A stretch of DNA of 64,000 bases from Immersiella caudata (taxonomy: Eukaryota; Ascomycota; Sordariomycetes; Sordariales; Lasiosphaeriaceae), in the NCBI GenBank assembly GCA_030512335.1, contig JAULSU010000007.1, forward strand, positions 2,542,001-2,606,000. Reading direction: 5' to 3'. Under the pieces are notes generated by a model. The model was not told where the DNA came from. It made no database searches and saw only the letters and a list, made by a program, of their open reading frames with translations. The stretch's first letter is position 1, and each line of letters opens with the position of its first letter. A program made the position numbers and the translations under genes. This document shows, one piece after another, positions 62,532 through 64,000 of the stretch.

Positions 62532-63695
62532 ATGGCACACCCGAAATTCGATATCGAACTAGGGCAGTGCAGCGACTTTTCCTCTACACCGCGTCGGGAT
62601 ACAGGCAACCCAGGAGCCATACGTGGCACTCCTCGGAAAAAAGATGATAGGAGGCAGCCGGTGCAGAGTACGGCATGACCCGGATGTTAGCACGATTGAC
62701 CCGACGCTGACATGACTCAGTCGAAGACTACCCGCTTGGATACCCTCGATTCTCGGCGCTCATCGCGTCCCATGATTCCTTGCATCTCTGCCGCCGGTTT
62801 TCCAACTTGCGGGTGCGGCTGCTCCTGCTCAAGCAGGACAGGCTCTCGCAGCTGGAGAAGCGACTGGGGAAGATCGACCGGGAAGAGGTCGCCTTGCTGT
62901 CCCTGGGAAGCAGCCGGGACGATAATAACCCCGAAAGAATCTCGGTTCTCGCAGAGATCGACGCGGCCTTAGCCGACTACGGTACGCCCGTGGCTGTCGG
63001 ACCCTCGAGCAAGCACTAACAACGGCACAGACGCATTAATAGAGAGGAACCATCGAATCCTCGGCCTAGAAGACGCATCGTGTAGAGACGTGGCGAGCCT
63101 GCAGAACTGGGTAGACGGGAACGGGTGTATAGCCCGGCAGGAGACGGCATACCTCGAACGAGCCCAAGATCTTGTTAGCGTAGCGTCTCCGGATGACGGA
63201 GCCACGGCGTGGCTGGGGACGTTGGCCGTGCGTTGCCGCGTCCTCTTCTACACCTGTGTCGGCCATGTGCGGAAACCTACACACTTTGTCTTACGTTTCG
63301 AGATGCTAACATGTGTGGTTAAAAAGGATCCCCGGCGTAACGCCTCGCGAGACCCGAACGTGCATGTATTTCCCCGGTCATCTATAACGTGGGTCGCCAG
63401 GTTACTGATGACGCCGTTCGTCGTGGTCCTGCTAATGGCTCCCGTCGTCCTCTGCAACTTGGTCAGCAGCTTGACAGCCAGACTGGTTGTCATTGTAGCG
63501 GCTACTACTGGGTTCGTCGCGGTATTATCCGGCCTGACCAAAGCAAGAACTATCGAGCTGGCCGTAGCAGGGGCAACGTAAGTACGCCCTTACTTTACCG
63601 GGCCTGGAAAGACCACAACTAAGTGTTGTCATGATTACAGTTATACGACCGTCCTAATCGTTTTTGTTTCGAACACAAATATCTATAGAACTTGA
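62532..63695 (+). CDS. DUF6594 integral membrane protein
   Basis: Exons 62532-62667, 62721-62981, 63031-63577 and 63641-63695 join in phase to give 332 residues. The family start DYPLGYPRFSALIASHDSLH follows the first intron; then a helical region (LLLLKQDRLSQLEKRLGKID), SLQNWVDGNGCIARQETAYL and DPNVHVFPRSSITWVARLL. Three membrane helices close the protein: FVVVLLMAPVVLCNLVSSL, LVVIVAATTGFVAVLSGL and YTTVLIVFVSNTNI, as in DUF6594 proteins generally. Between FYT and KDPRRNAS the peptide looks unlike the family and contains a CTAAC branch-type word, so a fourth intron near 63258-63327 is possible. DUF6594 proteins are abundant in Pezizomycotina and have no known function. Confidence 0.78.
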
Positions 63696-64000
63696 TGTTA
63701 TTCTTGCTGCTTATCTGAGATTTTTGAGTACTGTCAATCCAAGAGCCGAGTTTTAGCCGTTTGTATGATGAAAGCTAGCCACGGTGAGATGGGATAAAGT
63801 GCGTGACGAATAGCTGGGCACTTCCAATGCACTGGGGGCGTAATTGCCCTATCTTTCTAATGATAGAACTCCGGCAGGGTGGCTGGGCGAGAAAGAGAAA
63901 GGGCGGATGCCTGTTTCTTTCAAGTTCTTTTAATTTGATCGCGGCGAGCTTGTTGCGTAACTGATGGTTCTGATCCTGATCGTACTTGGAAAGCTGATAC
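63696..64000. other. no gene seen to the window end
   Basis: 3' flank of the DUF6594 gene; short frames only. Confidence 0.45.

Overview
The window reads as nuclear DNA of a filamentous ascomycete (Pezizomycotina; a Sordariomycete is plausible but not provable from sequence alone). Genes are single transcription units on both strands. They carry short GT-AG introns of about 45-70 nt, and the protein families are typically fungal: HET domains, Zn2Cys6, NmrA, DUF3435, DUF6594, GFA and AtuA/DUF4387. There are no operons, no CRISPR arrays and no rRNA genes.

Layout. 0-7.5 kb: sparse; a secreted Pro/Gly-rich protein, an F-box fragment, a DUF4267-like membrane protein and a very acidic protein. 7.5-17.4 kb: an immune-like and mobile block. 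It has a truncated HeLo-like N-terminal protein, a complete four-exon HET-NB-ARC-TPR receptor with almost identical TPR units, and an AT-richer decayed DUF3435 tyrosine recombinase (the Starship captain family) followed in frame by broken tandem chromodomains. 17.4-21.8 kb: a nitrilase wedged between the recombinase and a P450 relic, then a second HET gene. 22-37.6 kb: intact metabolic and regulatory genes (FAD monooxygenase, class II aldolase, luciferase-domain protein, NmrA protein, Zn2Cys6 factor, a third HET gene) alternate with relics of a NO VEIN-type ATPase, a DUF3669-like protein, a DUF7580-like protein and a G-domain protein. 38-52 kb: an ordinary metabolic block with an MFS permease divergent from an AtuA-DUF4387 gene, an epoxide hydrolase, a short kinesin, a membrane-anchored double amidohydrolase and a GFA protein. 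53.7-54.8 kb: a 1.13-kb terminal-inverted-repeat element of Tc1/mariner-pogo type.

55-63.7 kb: the most interesting part. A TPR-CHAT protease gene and a caspase-fold (C14) protease gene are transcribed head to head from a 1.26-kb intergenic region. They are followed by a small beta-barrel-like protein and a DUF6594 membrane protein. CHAT and C14 are both clan CD cysteine proteases. With three HET genes, an NLR-like receptor and several decayed relatives nearby, this looks like an allorecognition or programmed-cell-death island. A working link between the protease genes is inferred from gene order only.

Exon joins were worked out by hand from splice consensus and reading phase. Where a join fails I say so. 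Family names come from recognised motifs, not database searches.
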